Below are positions 43,632-51,754 of a stretch of 64,000 nt of DNA, in pieces. Source of the stretch: Pseudoneobacillus rhizosphaerae. Lineage in GTDB: Bacteria > Bacillota > Bacilli > Bacillales > Cytobacillaceae. Made by a program: the position numbers and the translations under genes. The stretch lies in assembly GCF_917563885.1 (NCBI RefSeq), contig NZ_CAKJTG010000015.1, forward strand, positions 1 to 64,000, written 5' to 3'. The notes under the pieces were generated by a model. It ran no database searches. It saw nothing but the letters and a program-made list of their open reading frames with translations, and was not told the origin of the DNA. Position 1 is the first letter of the stretch. Each line of letters starts with the position of its first letter.

Positions 43632-44123
43632 ATGAAAAAGTTCAGTTCTATATATGGTACGGTTACCATGATTCAAGATTACTCAGTAAGTTCAGATGAG
43701 GAATTAAATGGGTGTTTTAAATTAATGTCCTTATTAAGAGAAGATGGTTCGATAGTAAATTTCGTTATTAGTCCAACAACTTATTTTCTTGACCATGTGA
43801 TGGTTTCAATCGGGGACCGTGTAACTGGTTTTTATGATCTAAATCTACCTGTTATTCTTATTTACCCACCACAATATCAAGCTCTCATTATCGCAAAGGA
43901 TAATCCCTATCAAAATGTAAAGGTAGACTATTTTAACGGTCAACTGGTGAGTAGCGATGGTCAGTTACAATTAAATATTACCAAGTATACCCCGCTATTA
44001 TTACCGAACGATCAACCCTTCACCATAAATCCTGCAAACCGAAATTTACTTGTTGTATATGGCCCTACCACAATGAGCATACCAGCCCAAACCACTCCCT
44101 ATAAAATTATTGTTATGTGTTGA
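43632..44123 (+). CDS. Uncharacterised 163-residue protein
   Basis: A beta-rich soluble protein without a signal peptide or TM segment. It starts MKKFSSIYGTVTMIQDYSVS and holds an OB-like run (YFLDHVMVSIGDRVTGFYDLNLPVILIYPPQYQALII). AAAATGGAGGG precedes the ATG at 43632. I do not recognise the family with certainty. Bacillaceae encode similar short proteins of unknown role (from memory). It precedes the repeat protein at 44211 in the same direction, so the two may share regulation, for example in sporulation. Confidence 0.75.
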   Translation: MKKFSSIYGTVTMIQDYSVSSDEELNGCFKLMSLLREDGSIVNFVISPTTYFLDHVMVSIGDRVTGFYDLNLPVILIYPPQYQALIIAKDNPYQNVKVDYFNGQLVSSDGQLQLNITKYTPLLLPNDQPFTINPANRNLLVVYGPTTMSIPAQTTPYKIIVMC

Positions 44124-44210
44124 AAATTTCTTAGTATCAAGGCATATGCCCAACCCAATAGGTTACTTAAGCATATCCTTTAGTGTATAAATAAAAAGGA
44201 GGGATTTGCT

Positions 44211-44519
44211 TTGACTAATGATTATCATTTTGCTTTACCAGGAGCATATAATCAGGAAATAATTGATGTCAATGATCAACGAATACGCCCTGGATTTGGT
44301 TTTGGATTTGGTAGACCAGGCTTTGGCTTTGGTTTTGGTAGACCAGGCTTTGGTTTTGGTTTTGGTAGACCTGGCTTTGGTTTAGGCTTTTTAGGAGGTC
44401 TTGCTACTGGTGCACTATTGTCCCCAGGACCTGGATTTGGTTATTATTACCCACCATACCCTTATTATCCACCATACTACCCATACTACCCGTACTATCC
44501 TTATTACCCTTATTATTAA
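44211..44519 (+). CDS. Low-complexity Gly/Phe and Tyr/Pro repeat protein, coat-like
   Basis: 102 residues. About 28 ordinary residues at the N-terminus, then RPGFGFGFG repeats (27-bp DNA repeats at about 44290-44380), a short hydrophobic GGLATGALLSPGPG, and a C-terminal tail of PYYPYYPYY. TTG start after AAAGGAGGGATTTGC. The composition resembles small spore-coat or exosporium-like structural proteins; tyrosine repeats could be cross-linked. The assignment is by composition only. Copy-number variation of the repeats would be expected between strains. Confidence 0.8.
   Translation: MTNDYHFALPGAYNQEIIDVNDQRIRPGFGFGFGRPGFGFGFGRPGFGFGFGRPGFGLGFLGGLATGALLSPGPGFGYYYPPYPYYPPYYPYYPYYPYYPYY
44300..44380 (+). 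repeat. 27-bp tandem repeats inside the Gly/Phe protein
   Basis: Three near-identical units of GGTTTTGGTAGACC(A/T)GGCTTTGG type encode GFGRPGFGF. The repeats are in frame and vary mainly in third codon positions. Confidence 0.8.
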
Positions 44520-44633
44520 ATATCCAAATTATGATATTCCATTCACTCCATATAAAAACAGGAAAAACGGAGCGCCAATTCTTTGGCATTCCGTTTTTCC
44601 TTGCTTCACTGAATTGATATCATTTGCCTATTT

Positions 44634-45830
44634 CTATGGCAAACTCTTTATAAACACAACCTTTAGATAGATGCCCTCTGGAAATTCTTTTATTGTTTTA
44701 AAGTCATTCGGAAGGGAAAATTCCTCAATTAGCTGGAATTTCCTATTTGTTTCTTTAAATGCCTGATCAATAAAACTTTTAAACTTTTTCATATTAAAAG
44801 AGCTAGAATTGGTGGACGCCACGATAATCCCCCCATCTTCTGTTATGGAAATAGCTTCCTTTAAAAGATTTTTATAGTCCTTTTCAGCGCTGAACACTAT
44901 CTTTTTTGACCTTGCGAAGCTTGGAGGATCGAGTATGACCATATCAAACGTTAGCTGTTTTTTCACCGCATATTTAAAGTAATTGAATACATCCTCAACA
45001 ATAATATCATGTGATTCAATATCTAACCCGTTCACACGAAACTGCTCTATGGTCTTGTTTAAGCTTCTATTTGCTAAATCCACACTTGTCGTTTTAACTG
45101 CATCTCCGACAGCAGCAAATACTGAAAATGCACCTGTGTAGGAAAAGGTGTTCAGTACGTTCTTTCCTTCCGCATAAGCATCCCGGATTGTTTTTCTTAC
45201 ATCTCTTTGATCTAAAAATACACCAACCATCGCACTTTCATTTAAGTAAACAGCGAGGTTCACTCCATTTTCTTTTACGATAATCGGGAAAGTTCCTCTT
45301 TCTCCCGCTACAAAATCATCTTCTTCAATATATTTACCGTCAACATCAAATCTTTTCTTTTGATAAATGGCCTTAAACTCAGCCAATTCTTTCAAAGCAT
45401 TAATAATATACTCTCGAAAGCGATAAATTCCTTTGCTATACCAGTTGATTAAATAGTAGCCATCAAAATACTCTATGGTTAGTCCGCCTAAGCCATCGCC
45501 TTCTCCATTTACTATTCTAAAAGCATTGGTATCCAGGCTATTAAAAAACGGCTCTCGATAGTTGATCGCATCTCTCAATTTATTCATAAAAAACCTTTGG
45601 TCAATCTGTTCATTCTCGTTTCTACTAAGAACCCAGCCAAAACCTTTGTTTTGTTTGCCAAAATAGCCTTTTGCTATGAACTTATTCTTTTCATCAACTA
45701 GACGGATAATAGTTCCTTCTTTAGTATCTTCATTCAAATTAATTATGGCTTCCTTTGATATGAGCGGATAACCGCTTTTATATAGATTTACATACTTAGC
45801 CTTTACCGTTAAAGTGACATCTTTTTTCAT
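44634..45830 (-). CDS. Class I SAM-dependent RNA methyltransferase with PUA domain (RlmI-like)
   Basis: 398 residues: N-terminal PUA-like domain (about 1-80), a linker domain with DGLGGLTIEYFDGYYLI, then a Rossmann methyltransferase with NTFSYTGAFSVFAA (SAM site, about 213) and LDPPSFAR (about 300). This matches the RlmI/YccW/YwbD group that makes 5-methylcytosine in large ribosomal RNA. RNA specificity here is by family similarity. Monocistronic. Confidence 0.88.
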   Translation of the reverse strand: MKKDVTLTVKAKYVNLYKSGYPLISKEAIINLNEDTKEGTIIRLVDEKNKFIAKGYFGKQNKGFGWVLSRNENEQIDQRFFMNKLRDAINYREPFFNSLDTNAFRIVNGEGDGLGGLTIEYFDGYYLINWYSKGIYRFREYIINALKELAEFKAIYQKKRFDVDGKYIEEDDFVAGERGTFPIIVKENGVNLAVYLNESAMVGVFLDQRDVRKTIRDAYAEGKNVLNTFSYTGAFSVFAAVGDAVKTTSVDLANRSLNKTIEQFRVNGLDIESHDIIVEDVFNYFKYAVKKQLTFDMVILDPPSFARSKKIVFSAEKDYKNLLKEAISITEDGGIIVASTNSSSFNMKKFKSFIDQAFKETNRKFQLIEEFSLPNDFKTIKEFPEGIYLKVVFIKSLP

Positions 45831-46253
45831 CTTGTCATCCTATCAAAAATTAATTTATCGCTCTCAATATTGTATACAATCATTTCGTGAATCAAACATA
45901 CTAGATTATTATATCATTTACAGTATACTGATACTCCATACGCATAAATACGGTGGGTTCTACTAACTATAAGCTTCTCGTGTTCGTACACACACTTTTC
46001 CCAAAGGGAAAACGGTTTGGAAACAGAAACTGACTTATAGAAAAAATAACATTCACAGCCAAGGCTACCTCTGTCGTCATTACCAGCTGTTTCTTTTGGA
46101 CCTATGGCCCCGGTCGTATTATACCTCAATTATTTTCAATTAAGCTACCGCTTTGGAAGCCTTTTTACTTTTACCTCTGAATTATTCAGGTATAAGAAGT
46201 TACAACCCAAAAAAGGACCACTCTCAAACAACGGGTGGTCCTCCGCACACTAC
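45831..46253. other. Intergenic region, no gene supported
   Basis: It holds a terminator at 46213-46240 (AGGACCAC / GTGGTCCT) for the minus-strand LysR gene and otherwise no frame with a ribosome binding site. Some stretches have a more balanced base composition than usual spacers, perhaps decayed sequence. Confidence 0.5.
46213..46240. terminator. Terminator of the LysR gene
   Basis: AGGACCAC and GTGGTCCT form an 8-bp GC-rich stem, flanked by an A run, 14 bases past the LysR stop. Confidence 0.75.
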
Positions 46254-47147
46254 CTAAGAAGTCTTCTGGTAAGCAATCTCCTCGATAAACATTTTTGAAA
46301 TGATAGATTGCGTTTTCATCTTATTAAAAACTAAATAAAAATATCGCTCCTCATTAAAATCTTCAATCTCGTGAATCTTAATCAACTTACTTTTACTATA
46401 TTCTTTTGCAGCGATCTCCGAAATAATAGAGATACCGATGTCCTCTTTTACAAATTGGATTAGACTCTGCAAGCAATCAGTATAACTAGTGATGTTCACC
46501 TGATCCTTAGTGATGTTGTTTCTCTTTAGAAAACGCTCGATTATTGAATTTGTTCCAGAGTCAGAGCTTCTCATCACAAAAGGATAATCTAACATGGTTC
46601 TAATATTAACTGGCCCCTTTAATCTATGATTACTTGCTGTGATTAGCATTAATTTCTCTTTTAAAAGAGGAATATATTGAAGTTTTTCATTTTCGTATTT
46701 CTCCCCTAATACACCTAAATCCACTGAACCATTTAATACTTTCTCTGCGACAATCTTGGAGGGGGATTGATTAATATGGAACATTGCCTGTGGGTATGCA
46801 TTCCTAAACTTCTTAACCATCTTAGGTACTAAGAATTGCCCCGGGACTGAACTTGCAGACATTCTAATTATGCCACGAAACTCGGTCATTCCATTGTTAA
46901 TATCTAGCAAGGCTTGGTCTTTTAAAAGTAAGATTTTTAACGCCCATTGATATAGACGTTCCCCACTTGGAGTCAGGATATTTTCCCTTCCAACACGATC
47001 AAATAAATGAACATTTAATTGCTTCTCTAGGGTTTGAATATGTGAACTTACCGTGGATTGACTTAAGAATATTACCTCAGCTGCCTTTGAAAAGCTTCTA
47101 TGCTCTACTACCTTTGTAAAAACATATAGTTGGTGAAGGTCCATCAT
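46254..47147 (-). CDS. LysR-family regulator of the sulfur cluster
   Basis: About 297 residues: winged HTH (about 1-62, FSKAAEVIFLSQSTVSSHIQTLEKQL) and a type 2 periplasmic-binding effector domain. ATG at 47147 is chosen because TTGGAG lies 6 bases before it, giving MMDLHQLYVFTKV, the usual LysR opening. It is divergent from five sulfur-handling genes, with a 27-bp dyad in the spacer, so it is the likely regulator. It resembles CysL/CmbR-type regulators of sulfur metabolism by context only. Confidence 0.9.
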   Translation of the reverse strand: MMDLHQLYVFTKVVEHRSFSKAAEVIFLSQSTVSSHIQTLEKQLNVHLFDRVGRENILTPSGERLYQWALKILLLKDQALLDINNGMTEFRGIIRMSASSVPGQFLVPKMVKKFRNAYPQAMFHINQSPSKIVAEKVLNGSVDLGVLGEKYENEKLQYIPLLKEKLMLITASNHRLKGPVNIRTMLDYPFVMRSSDSGTNSIIERFLKRNNITKDQVNITSYTDCLQSLIQFVKEDIGISIISEIAAKEYSKSKLIKIHEIEDFNEERYFYLVFNKMKTQSIISKMFIEEIAYQKTS

Positions 47148-47196
47148 TACAACTCCAATCCATTCAAAAAGTCGATTATTCACGATTCATACAATC

Positions 47197-47223
47197 GATA
47201 AGTTAGATTTATCTAAGCTTATC
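47197..47223. promoter_or_regulatory. Candidate LysR operator (27-bp dyad)
   Basis: GATAAG-TTAGAT-TT-ATCTAA-G-CTTATC is a near-perfect inverted repeat, broken only by one extra base. It lies between the divergent LysR gene and the TusA-like gene, about 75 bases before the latter. This is the expected place for a LysR recognition site. Confidence 0.75.
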
Positions 47224-47296
47224 ATTCTTTTATAATGAAATTGACACTAAGATTTGTATAGTTCATGACAAGTATGCTTCAAGGGAGAGGAAAGAA

Positions 47297-47533
47297 ATGC
47301 TACAAAATAGGCCAGATCTAACGTATGATGCAGGGCCAACTGGATGTGGTGAGTTAATCATGAACCTGTTTCTAACGATGAAAAAATTAGAAAAGGGAAA
47401 CATAGTTGAGGTTATTTCCTATGATCCAGGGGCTCGTGAAGATCTCCCTGCATGGTGTCGAATGCAAAAGCACATACTTCTTCATCAACATAGTAATGGC
47501 AAAGTGAGGCACTATTTTATTGAAAAAGGCTAG
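47297..47533 (+). CDS. TusA-like sulfur-carrier protein
   Basis: 78 residues with the TusA/SirA/YedF fold signature: Cys17 in GPTGCGELIMNL, GNIVEVISYDPGAREDLPAWCRMQKH, and a beta C-terminus. The canonical C-P-x-P motif is reduced to C-G-E, as in the TusA half of the downstream fusion. It probably carries a persulfide on Cys17. First gene of the operon, with AGGGAGAGGAAAG upstream. Confidence 0.85.
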   Translation: MLQNRPDLTYDAGPTGCGELIMNLFLTMKKLEKGNIVEVISYDPGAREDLPAWCRMQKHILLHQHSNGKVRHYFIEKG

Positions 47534-47567
47534 TCCTGTTTCATAATACGATAACGGAGGATTGAAC

Positions 47568-47930
47568 ATGTCAAATAAATTTTTGGTTAGCTTAACGAAT
47601 GCAATGAATAATCCCGATAAGGCTACGGTAGGCTTTGTTGTCGCAAATGCAGCCGTTGCATCAGGGCAAGAAACAGTTGTGTTTCTAAATGTTGAAGGTG
47701 CCTACTTAGGTGCTAAGGGCTTTGCAGAGGAAATTCACGAGGAAGGATTTGCACCATTAAAACAGTTAATGGATCAGTTTGTTGAAGCTGGTGGAACACT
47801 TTGGGTATGCAGTCCTTGTTATAAGAAACGTAATTTAGACGAAGAAAACTTAGTAGAAGGCGCAACCATTGTAGGTGGGGCAAAGCTTGTTGAGTTCCTA
47901 AGTATGGGTGCAGCGTCTATCACTTATTAA
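47568..47930 (+). CDS. DsrE-family protein
   Basis: 120 residues. The DsrE/F-like fold is indicated by DKATVGFVVANAAVASGQETVVFLNVEGAYLG and the C-terminal GGTLWVCSPCYKKRN, with a CSPC pair as possible sulfur-transfer cysteines. DsrE-family proteins relay sulfane sulfur, usually with TusA. ATG at 47568 follows GGAGG by 7 bases; a TTG six bases earlier is inside the spacing region. Located between two TusA-like domains in the operon. Confidence 0.88.
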   Translation: MSNKFLVSLTNAMNNPDKATVGFVVANAAVASGQETVVFLNVEGAYLGAKGFAEEIHEEGFAPLKQLMDQFVEAGGTLWVCSPCYKKRNLDEENLVEGATIVGGAKLVEFLSMGAASITY

Positions 47931-47944
47931 TAAGGGTGATAACT

Positions 47945-48658
47945 ATGTATATACCACATGCAGTATGTGATGGTGGAGACTTAGATTGTGGCTCAGGCTT
48001 ACTTCTAATTATAAAAAAGGCAATGGACCCTTTAAACAAAAATGAAATCCTAGAGGTCCGAAGTCGTGAAAAAACAGTGGCTGAGGACCTCCCTGCATGG
48101 TGTCGAATGGTTAAACATAAGTTCCTTGGGTTTCAACCTGGAGATAACACGACAAGATATTTTATTCAAAAAGGCTCCAATCAAACAGAGCTAAATCATG
48201 ATTTAGAGGCTGCCAGAGGCTATAAGTGGAGTATTCGAGTACAAGCGGAAAAGGATTTATCTGCAAAAGTCCATAGCCGTAACCATACCTTTTTCGTTGG
48301 ACAACCGGCAGATTTCAGTCCAAAGGTGAATGCACCAAGTTCAATAGATTATTTACTAACAGCGCTTGCTTCCTGTTTGGTCGTCGGCTACAAGGCACAA
48401 GCTTCTAAAAGAAATGTTGTGATAGACCATATGGAATTCTCCTTAAAGGGAGGGTTAGATAATGTGCTCTATCATTTAGAACTCGAGGATGAAGGTAGTC
48501 CGAAAGTTAATCAAATTATAGGCACTTTCTATATTTCATCCCCAGATGCTGAAGAAACATTGGAGGAAATTTGGAGGAGTACTTTAGTAAGATCACCTAT
48601 CTATCAAACTTTAACTCAATCAATAGATATTAATATTAATCTAGCCATTGTAATTTAA
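47945..48658 (+). CDS. TusA-OsmC fusion protein
   Basis: 237 residues. The first ~78 are a TusA-like domain with Cys15 in GGDLDCGSGLLL and DLPAWCRMVKH, closely resembling the stand-alone TusA upstream. Residues ~90-237 are an OsmC/Ohr-type domain with a reactive-type cysteine at 144 (LTALASCLVVGYKA). A second OsmC cysteine (usual in Ohr) is not evident. The fusion puts a sulfur carrier next to a peroxidase/persulfide-type fold. ATG at 47945 follows AAGGGTGAT. Confidence 0.85.
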   Translation: MYIPHAVCDGGDLDCGSGLLLIIKKAMDPLNKNEILEVRSREKTVAEDLPAWCRMVKHKFLGFQPGDNTTRYFIQKGSNQTELNHDLEAARGYKWSIRVQAEKDLSAKVHSRNHTFFVGQPADFSPKVNAPSSIDYLLTALASCLVVGYKAQASKRNVVIDHMEFSLKGGLDNVLYHLELEDEGSPKVNQIIGTFYISSPDAEETLEEIWRSTLVRSPIYQTLTQSIDININLAIVI

Positions 48659-48675
48659 TTTGGAGGCCTGACAAT

Positions 48676-49848
48676 ATGACATTACCGACATTTCCAACTA
48701 CAGTAATTGGAAGCTGGCCGCGTTCAAAAGAAGTGCAAAGAGCAATGCGTGATAAACGCTCAGGACGTATTACTGAAGAAGAGTTTCAAGCTGTAGCCGA
48801 TAACGCTATATTAAAGTGTTTACAATGGCAAGAGGAAGCGGGAATTGATATCGTCTCGGATGGAGAACAGCGGAGAGATAATTTTATCAGCTTTGTTGCA
48901 GAGCACTTAAATAATGTTCGAATGCTGATGGTGTCTGAGTTACTAGATTATGTAGAGGATAAAGCAAGCTTTGAAGAAATACTTGGTACACTTGATGTAC
49001 CAGCCTTCTCGATGTCAAACCCAGCAGCAACCGGGAAAATAAGTAGAAAAAAGCCATTAGCCTTAAATGATTTTCTATTTCTAAAAAAACATACTAGTAA
49101 AGCCATTAAAGTGGCACTCCCCGGACCGTATCTGTTAACTCGGGCCATGTGGGTAGAGGGACTCTCAAAGGATGCATACCCAACAAAAGAAGATTTGTCC
49201 ATCGATATTATAAAAGTGTTACGTGAAGAACTAGAAGAACTAATCCAAGCGGGTGTAGATTTTGTTCAGTTTGATGAACCTGTATTAACGGAACTCGTTT
49301 TTACACAAAAGAATGCTAACCGTACCTTTATGTGTGGTGCTCTAACCGCAAAAGCAGATGCGGAGGAAGAAATTGCATTTGCCCTGGAATTAATGAACCA
49401 AGTGACAAATGGATTGCTTGGCAATGGAACAAGAATAGGGGTACATATTTGCCGCGGTAACTGGAGTAAACAGGAACAAGTTCTCTTGCGTGGACCTTAT
49501 TATCCCTTAATTCCATACTTATCAAATGTAAATGTCGATCAGCTAATCCTGGAATATGCCACACCTCGCGCAGGAGAGTTAGATGCCATTGGAGACTTTG
49601 GAGGAAAAGAAATCGGTTTTGGCATTGTCAATCCCCGGACGGAGAAGGTTGAAACGTTGGAGGAGATTGTCTCCCGTTTAGAAGAAGTACGAACCTACTT
49701 GCCAGATACTAAAATATTCTTAAATCCCGACTGTGGCTTCGGCACCTTTGCGCAAAGACCAATGAATAGCGATGAAATTGCATTTGAAAAGTTAAAGGTT
49801 ATGTCGGAAGCGGCAAAGAGGCTCAGAGAAATGGCATTAACAAAGTAA
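48676..49848 (+). CDS. Cobalamin-independent methionine synthase II family protein (MetE-like)
   Basis: 390 residues, the size of a single MetE C-terminal barrel (full MetE is about 750). It opens TFPTTVIGSWPRSKEVQ. Zinc ligands of MetE are present: HxC in VHICRGNW, Glu in LEYATPRAGE, and Cys in NPDCGFGTF. FDEPVLTEL is the substrate-side motif. Family members transfer methyl or alkyl groups to or from thiols. The folate-binding N-terminal half is absent, so methylcobalamin, S-methyl compounds or epoxide-thiol chemistry are options. It lies in a TusA/DsrE/OsmC operon, suggesting organosulfur use. Confidence 0.87.
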   Translation: MTLPTFPTTVIGSWPRSKEVQRAMRDKRSGRITEEEFQAVADNAILKCLQWQEEAGIDIVSDGEQRRDNFISFVAEHLNNVRMLMVSELLDYVEDKASFEEILGTLDVPAFSMSNPAATGKISRKKPLALNDFLFLKKHTSKAIKVALPGPYLLTRAMWVEGLSKDAYPTKEDLSIDIIKVLREELEELIQAGVDFVQFDEPVLTELVFTQKNANRTFMCGALTAKADAEEEIAFALELMNQVTNGLLGNGTRIGVHICRGNWSKQEQVLLRGPYYPLIPYLSNVNVDQLILEYATPRAGELDAIGDFGGKEIGFGIVNPRTEKVETLEEIVSRLEEVRTYLPDTKIFLNPDCGFGTFAQRPMNSDEIAFEKLKVMSEAAKRLREMALTK

Positions 49849-49871
49849 CCTAAATTCGGAGGTACTAGCAT

Positions 49872-50324
49872 ATGAGCCAACTTATTCAGTTTAAAGTAGA
49901 AGGTAAAGGAAACGGAATGCGTACGGACGCAATGGCCGGAAAACATCAAATAGCCATTGATGAGCCCGAATCCTTTGGTGGAAAGGACTCGGCCATCGAT
50001 CCACTATCAGCATTTTTATCATCACTGATGGCCTGTGAAAATGTAATGGCACAGATCATTGCACAAGAAATGAAGTTTGATCTTAAAGGAATCTCATTTG
50101 AAGTGGAAGGTAATCTAGATATCAGGGGTCTAATGGGGGATTTAGAGGTAAAACCTTATTTTAAAAATGTAAGAGTACTAGCATATGTTGAAACCTCTGA
50201 ATCTCAAGAAAGAATTGATGAATTGCAAAAAAACGTTGACATAAGATGCCCTATCTTTAGAACCTTAAAAGATGCAGGGATTCCAATTGAAAATTGTTGG
50301 GTTAAGGCCACTGTAACAGTTTAA
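49872..50324 (+). CDS. OsmC-family protein
   Basis: 150 residues. The OsmC fold has the two redox cysteines in LSSLMACENVMA (Cys55) and IRCPIFRTL (Cys125), with the typical long helix between. OsmC/Ohr proteins reduce organic hydroperoxides; some act on persulfides. Last gene of the sulfur operon, 23 bases after the MetE-like gene, and distinct from the OsmC half of the fusion. Confidence 0.9.
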   Translation: MSQLIQFKVEGKGNGMRTDAMAGKHQIAIDEPESFGGKDSAIDPLSAFLSSLMACENVMAQIIAQEMKFDLKGISFEVEGNLDIRGLMGDLEVKPYFKNVRVLAYVETSESQERIDELQKNVDIRCPIFRTLKDAGIPIENCWVKATVTV

Positions 50325-50337
50325 TAAGGCAAAGTAA

Positions 50338-50366
50338 TTCGGAGAACAGTGATGTTCTCCTTTTAT
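50338..50366 (+). terminator. Terminator of the sulfur operon
   Basis: GGAGAAC and GTTCTCC pair around a 6-base loop, followed by TTTTAT. It lies 14 bases past the OsmC stop. Confidence 0.8.
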
Positions 50367-50394
50367 TTATATATTAATAGAGGATCTGCTAAAC

Positions 50395-50455
50395 AGGTCT
50401 GTTGATTTCCACCCTAGGCACTCGCTTTTAGTTGGCGTCAGGTGAGACACCGAAT
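50395..50455. repeat. Degenerate Bacillaceae intergenic repeat (from memory)
   Basis: CTGTTGATTTCC...AGGCACTCGCTTTT...GGCGTCAGGTGAG resembles a dispersed repeat found in many Bacillaceae (TGTTGATTTCCGCTCCAGGC-type). It is near the 3' end of the Nudix gene. The match is from pattern memory, and the copy is degraded. Confidence 0.45.
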
Positions 50456-50460
50456 ATCGT

Positions 50461-50994
50461 CTAAGAGCGGTTTTCAATCCTAGAAATAGTGCCACGTTGT
50501 TTTCGACTATCAAATAGTAAGTGAATCAAACTTTCATAATAAGGTATAAATTCTTCCTTTTTAATTAGAGTTAAAATTTCCTCTTTGCTTGCCCATTTCA
50601 CATTTTGTACTTCCTCATACTGTAAGCTTAGCGTATGTAACTGTACGTCTTCTTCAATTAAATAAAAGTCATCAAAGCCTCTCTGAAAATGAATCGTTAA
50701 ATGAGGTCGTTTATTTTGAAAATCAAATTTCAACCCGATTTCTTCATACAATTCTCTTTGTGCAGCAGTTTGACTTGTATCCCCAACTGTTGCGCTTCCA
50801 CCAACAGTAAGATCCCACAGATTGGGCCAACCCGCTTTGAAGGGCTGTCTTTGTTGAATAAGCATGTCTCCATTTGAATTAAAAATGCATACATGAACCA
50901 CTAAATGAAAATCACCAGGTTGAAGCTCTTCTCCACGTACCCAGGTACGATTTGTTTTATTTCGATCTAAATCATACACATCCCATAACTCCAT
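50461..50994 (-). CDS. Nudix hydrolase family protein
   Basis: 177 residues. The Nudix box is visible as GGSATVGDTSQTAAQRELYEEIGL, shortened here to its key residues RELYEEIGL. The first Glu of the box is replaced by Asp in the VGDT position, which is an unusual substitution. The N-terminus (WDVYDLDRNKTNRTWVRGEE) is like the IPP-isomerase-like and YfcD-type Nudix subgroup. Substrate is likely a nucleoside-diphosphate derivative or an isoprenoid diphosphate, not determined. Confidence 0.88.
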   Translation of the reverse strand: MELWDVYDLDRNKTNRTWVRGEELQPGDFHLVVHVCIFNSNGDMLIQQRQPFKAGWPNLWDLTVGGSATVGDTSQTAAQRELYEEIGLKFDFQNKRPHLTIHFQRGFDDFYLIEEDVQLHTLSLQYEEVQNVKWASKEEILTLIKKEEFIPYYESLIHLLFDSRKQRGTISRIENRS

Positions 50995-51206
50995 GTTGTA
51001 CCTCCATTAATTAGTGGTAAGCATAAAAATTCGGCACTATCCTAAACCATTTTCGTGAGATAAATCACAATTAGCTATCCTTATAAGTGCTATCATTACT
51101 AATGAGCTTAGAAAAAATCACCTAGAAGTGGCCAACTTTTTTCTCACTAATTTTGTACTATTTTATTCTTATTATAAACAGAAAATATATATAGGAGGGT
51201 TATTAA

Positions 51207-51686
51207 ATGTCTAACGAAAAATTGTCTGAATTAATTAGTCCTGAAGCTGTCATTAATTTTGAAACTGGTGCCATTAAAGCAAGTACCTTGGATTCAATTA
51301 TTAACCTTTTACCATTTGAAATGGGCTTTTGCGATGCCGACGATATTTTCCGCTGGTATTCAAATAATCCTAACCGCGTACATGGTCGTCGTAATGAAGC
51401 AATTGGCCGCCATGTGCTTGAACTTCACCCAAAAGTGGCTCACCACGTTCAAAAGTTATTGAATGATTTCCGAACAGGAACACGCGATGAATGGGAATTT
51501 TGGTTTCCAAAACGATCTGGTGAAGAAACCGGTCAAATCTACCAAAAATTCATGGCAGTACGTGATAAAAACGGAAAATATCTTGGATGCATGGATGTGA
51601 CAGTTAATATCGACCTTTTCCAAGGAAAAGAAGGTAAACAAACCCCTGAAACGATTGACGAATTTATAGCTATTAAACCTGAGTAA
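51207..51686 (+). CDS. Stand-alone PAS domain protein
   Basis: 159 residues carrying one PAS domain (about 35-140) with the DUF438-like PAS_10 features LDSIINLLPFEMGFCDADDIFRWYS, RHVLELHPK and YLGCMDVTVNI. There is no kinase, HTH or TM segment, so it would signal by protein contact. Ligand unknown; a cysteine and several histidines are present. ATG follows TATAGGAGGG. The next features are a terminator and an ECF sigma gene in the same direction. Confidence 0.85.
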   Translation: MSNEKLSELISPEAVINFETGAIKASTLDSIINLLPFEMGFCDADDIFRWYSNNPNRVHGRRNEAIGRHVLELHPKVAHHVQKLLNDFRTGTRDEWEFWFPKRSGEETGQIYQKFMAVRDKNGKYLGCMDVTVNIDLFQGKEGKQTPETIDEFIAIKPE

Positions 51687-51715
51687 ATAAACCTTTTCAA
51701 TTGCAAAATTTGCTG

Positions 51716-51754
51716 AAAAAACACACTGATTCCCTTCATTCAGTGTGTTTTTCT
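51716..51754 (+). terminator. Terminator after the PAS gene
   Basis: AAAACACACTGA and TTCAGTGTGTTTTT pair around a short loop, 30 bases past the stop. Confidence 0.85.

Noticed and set aside
45914-46129. 71-codon minus-strand frame in a spacer
   Set aside because: No ribosome binding site and no recognisable protein features.
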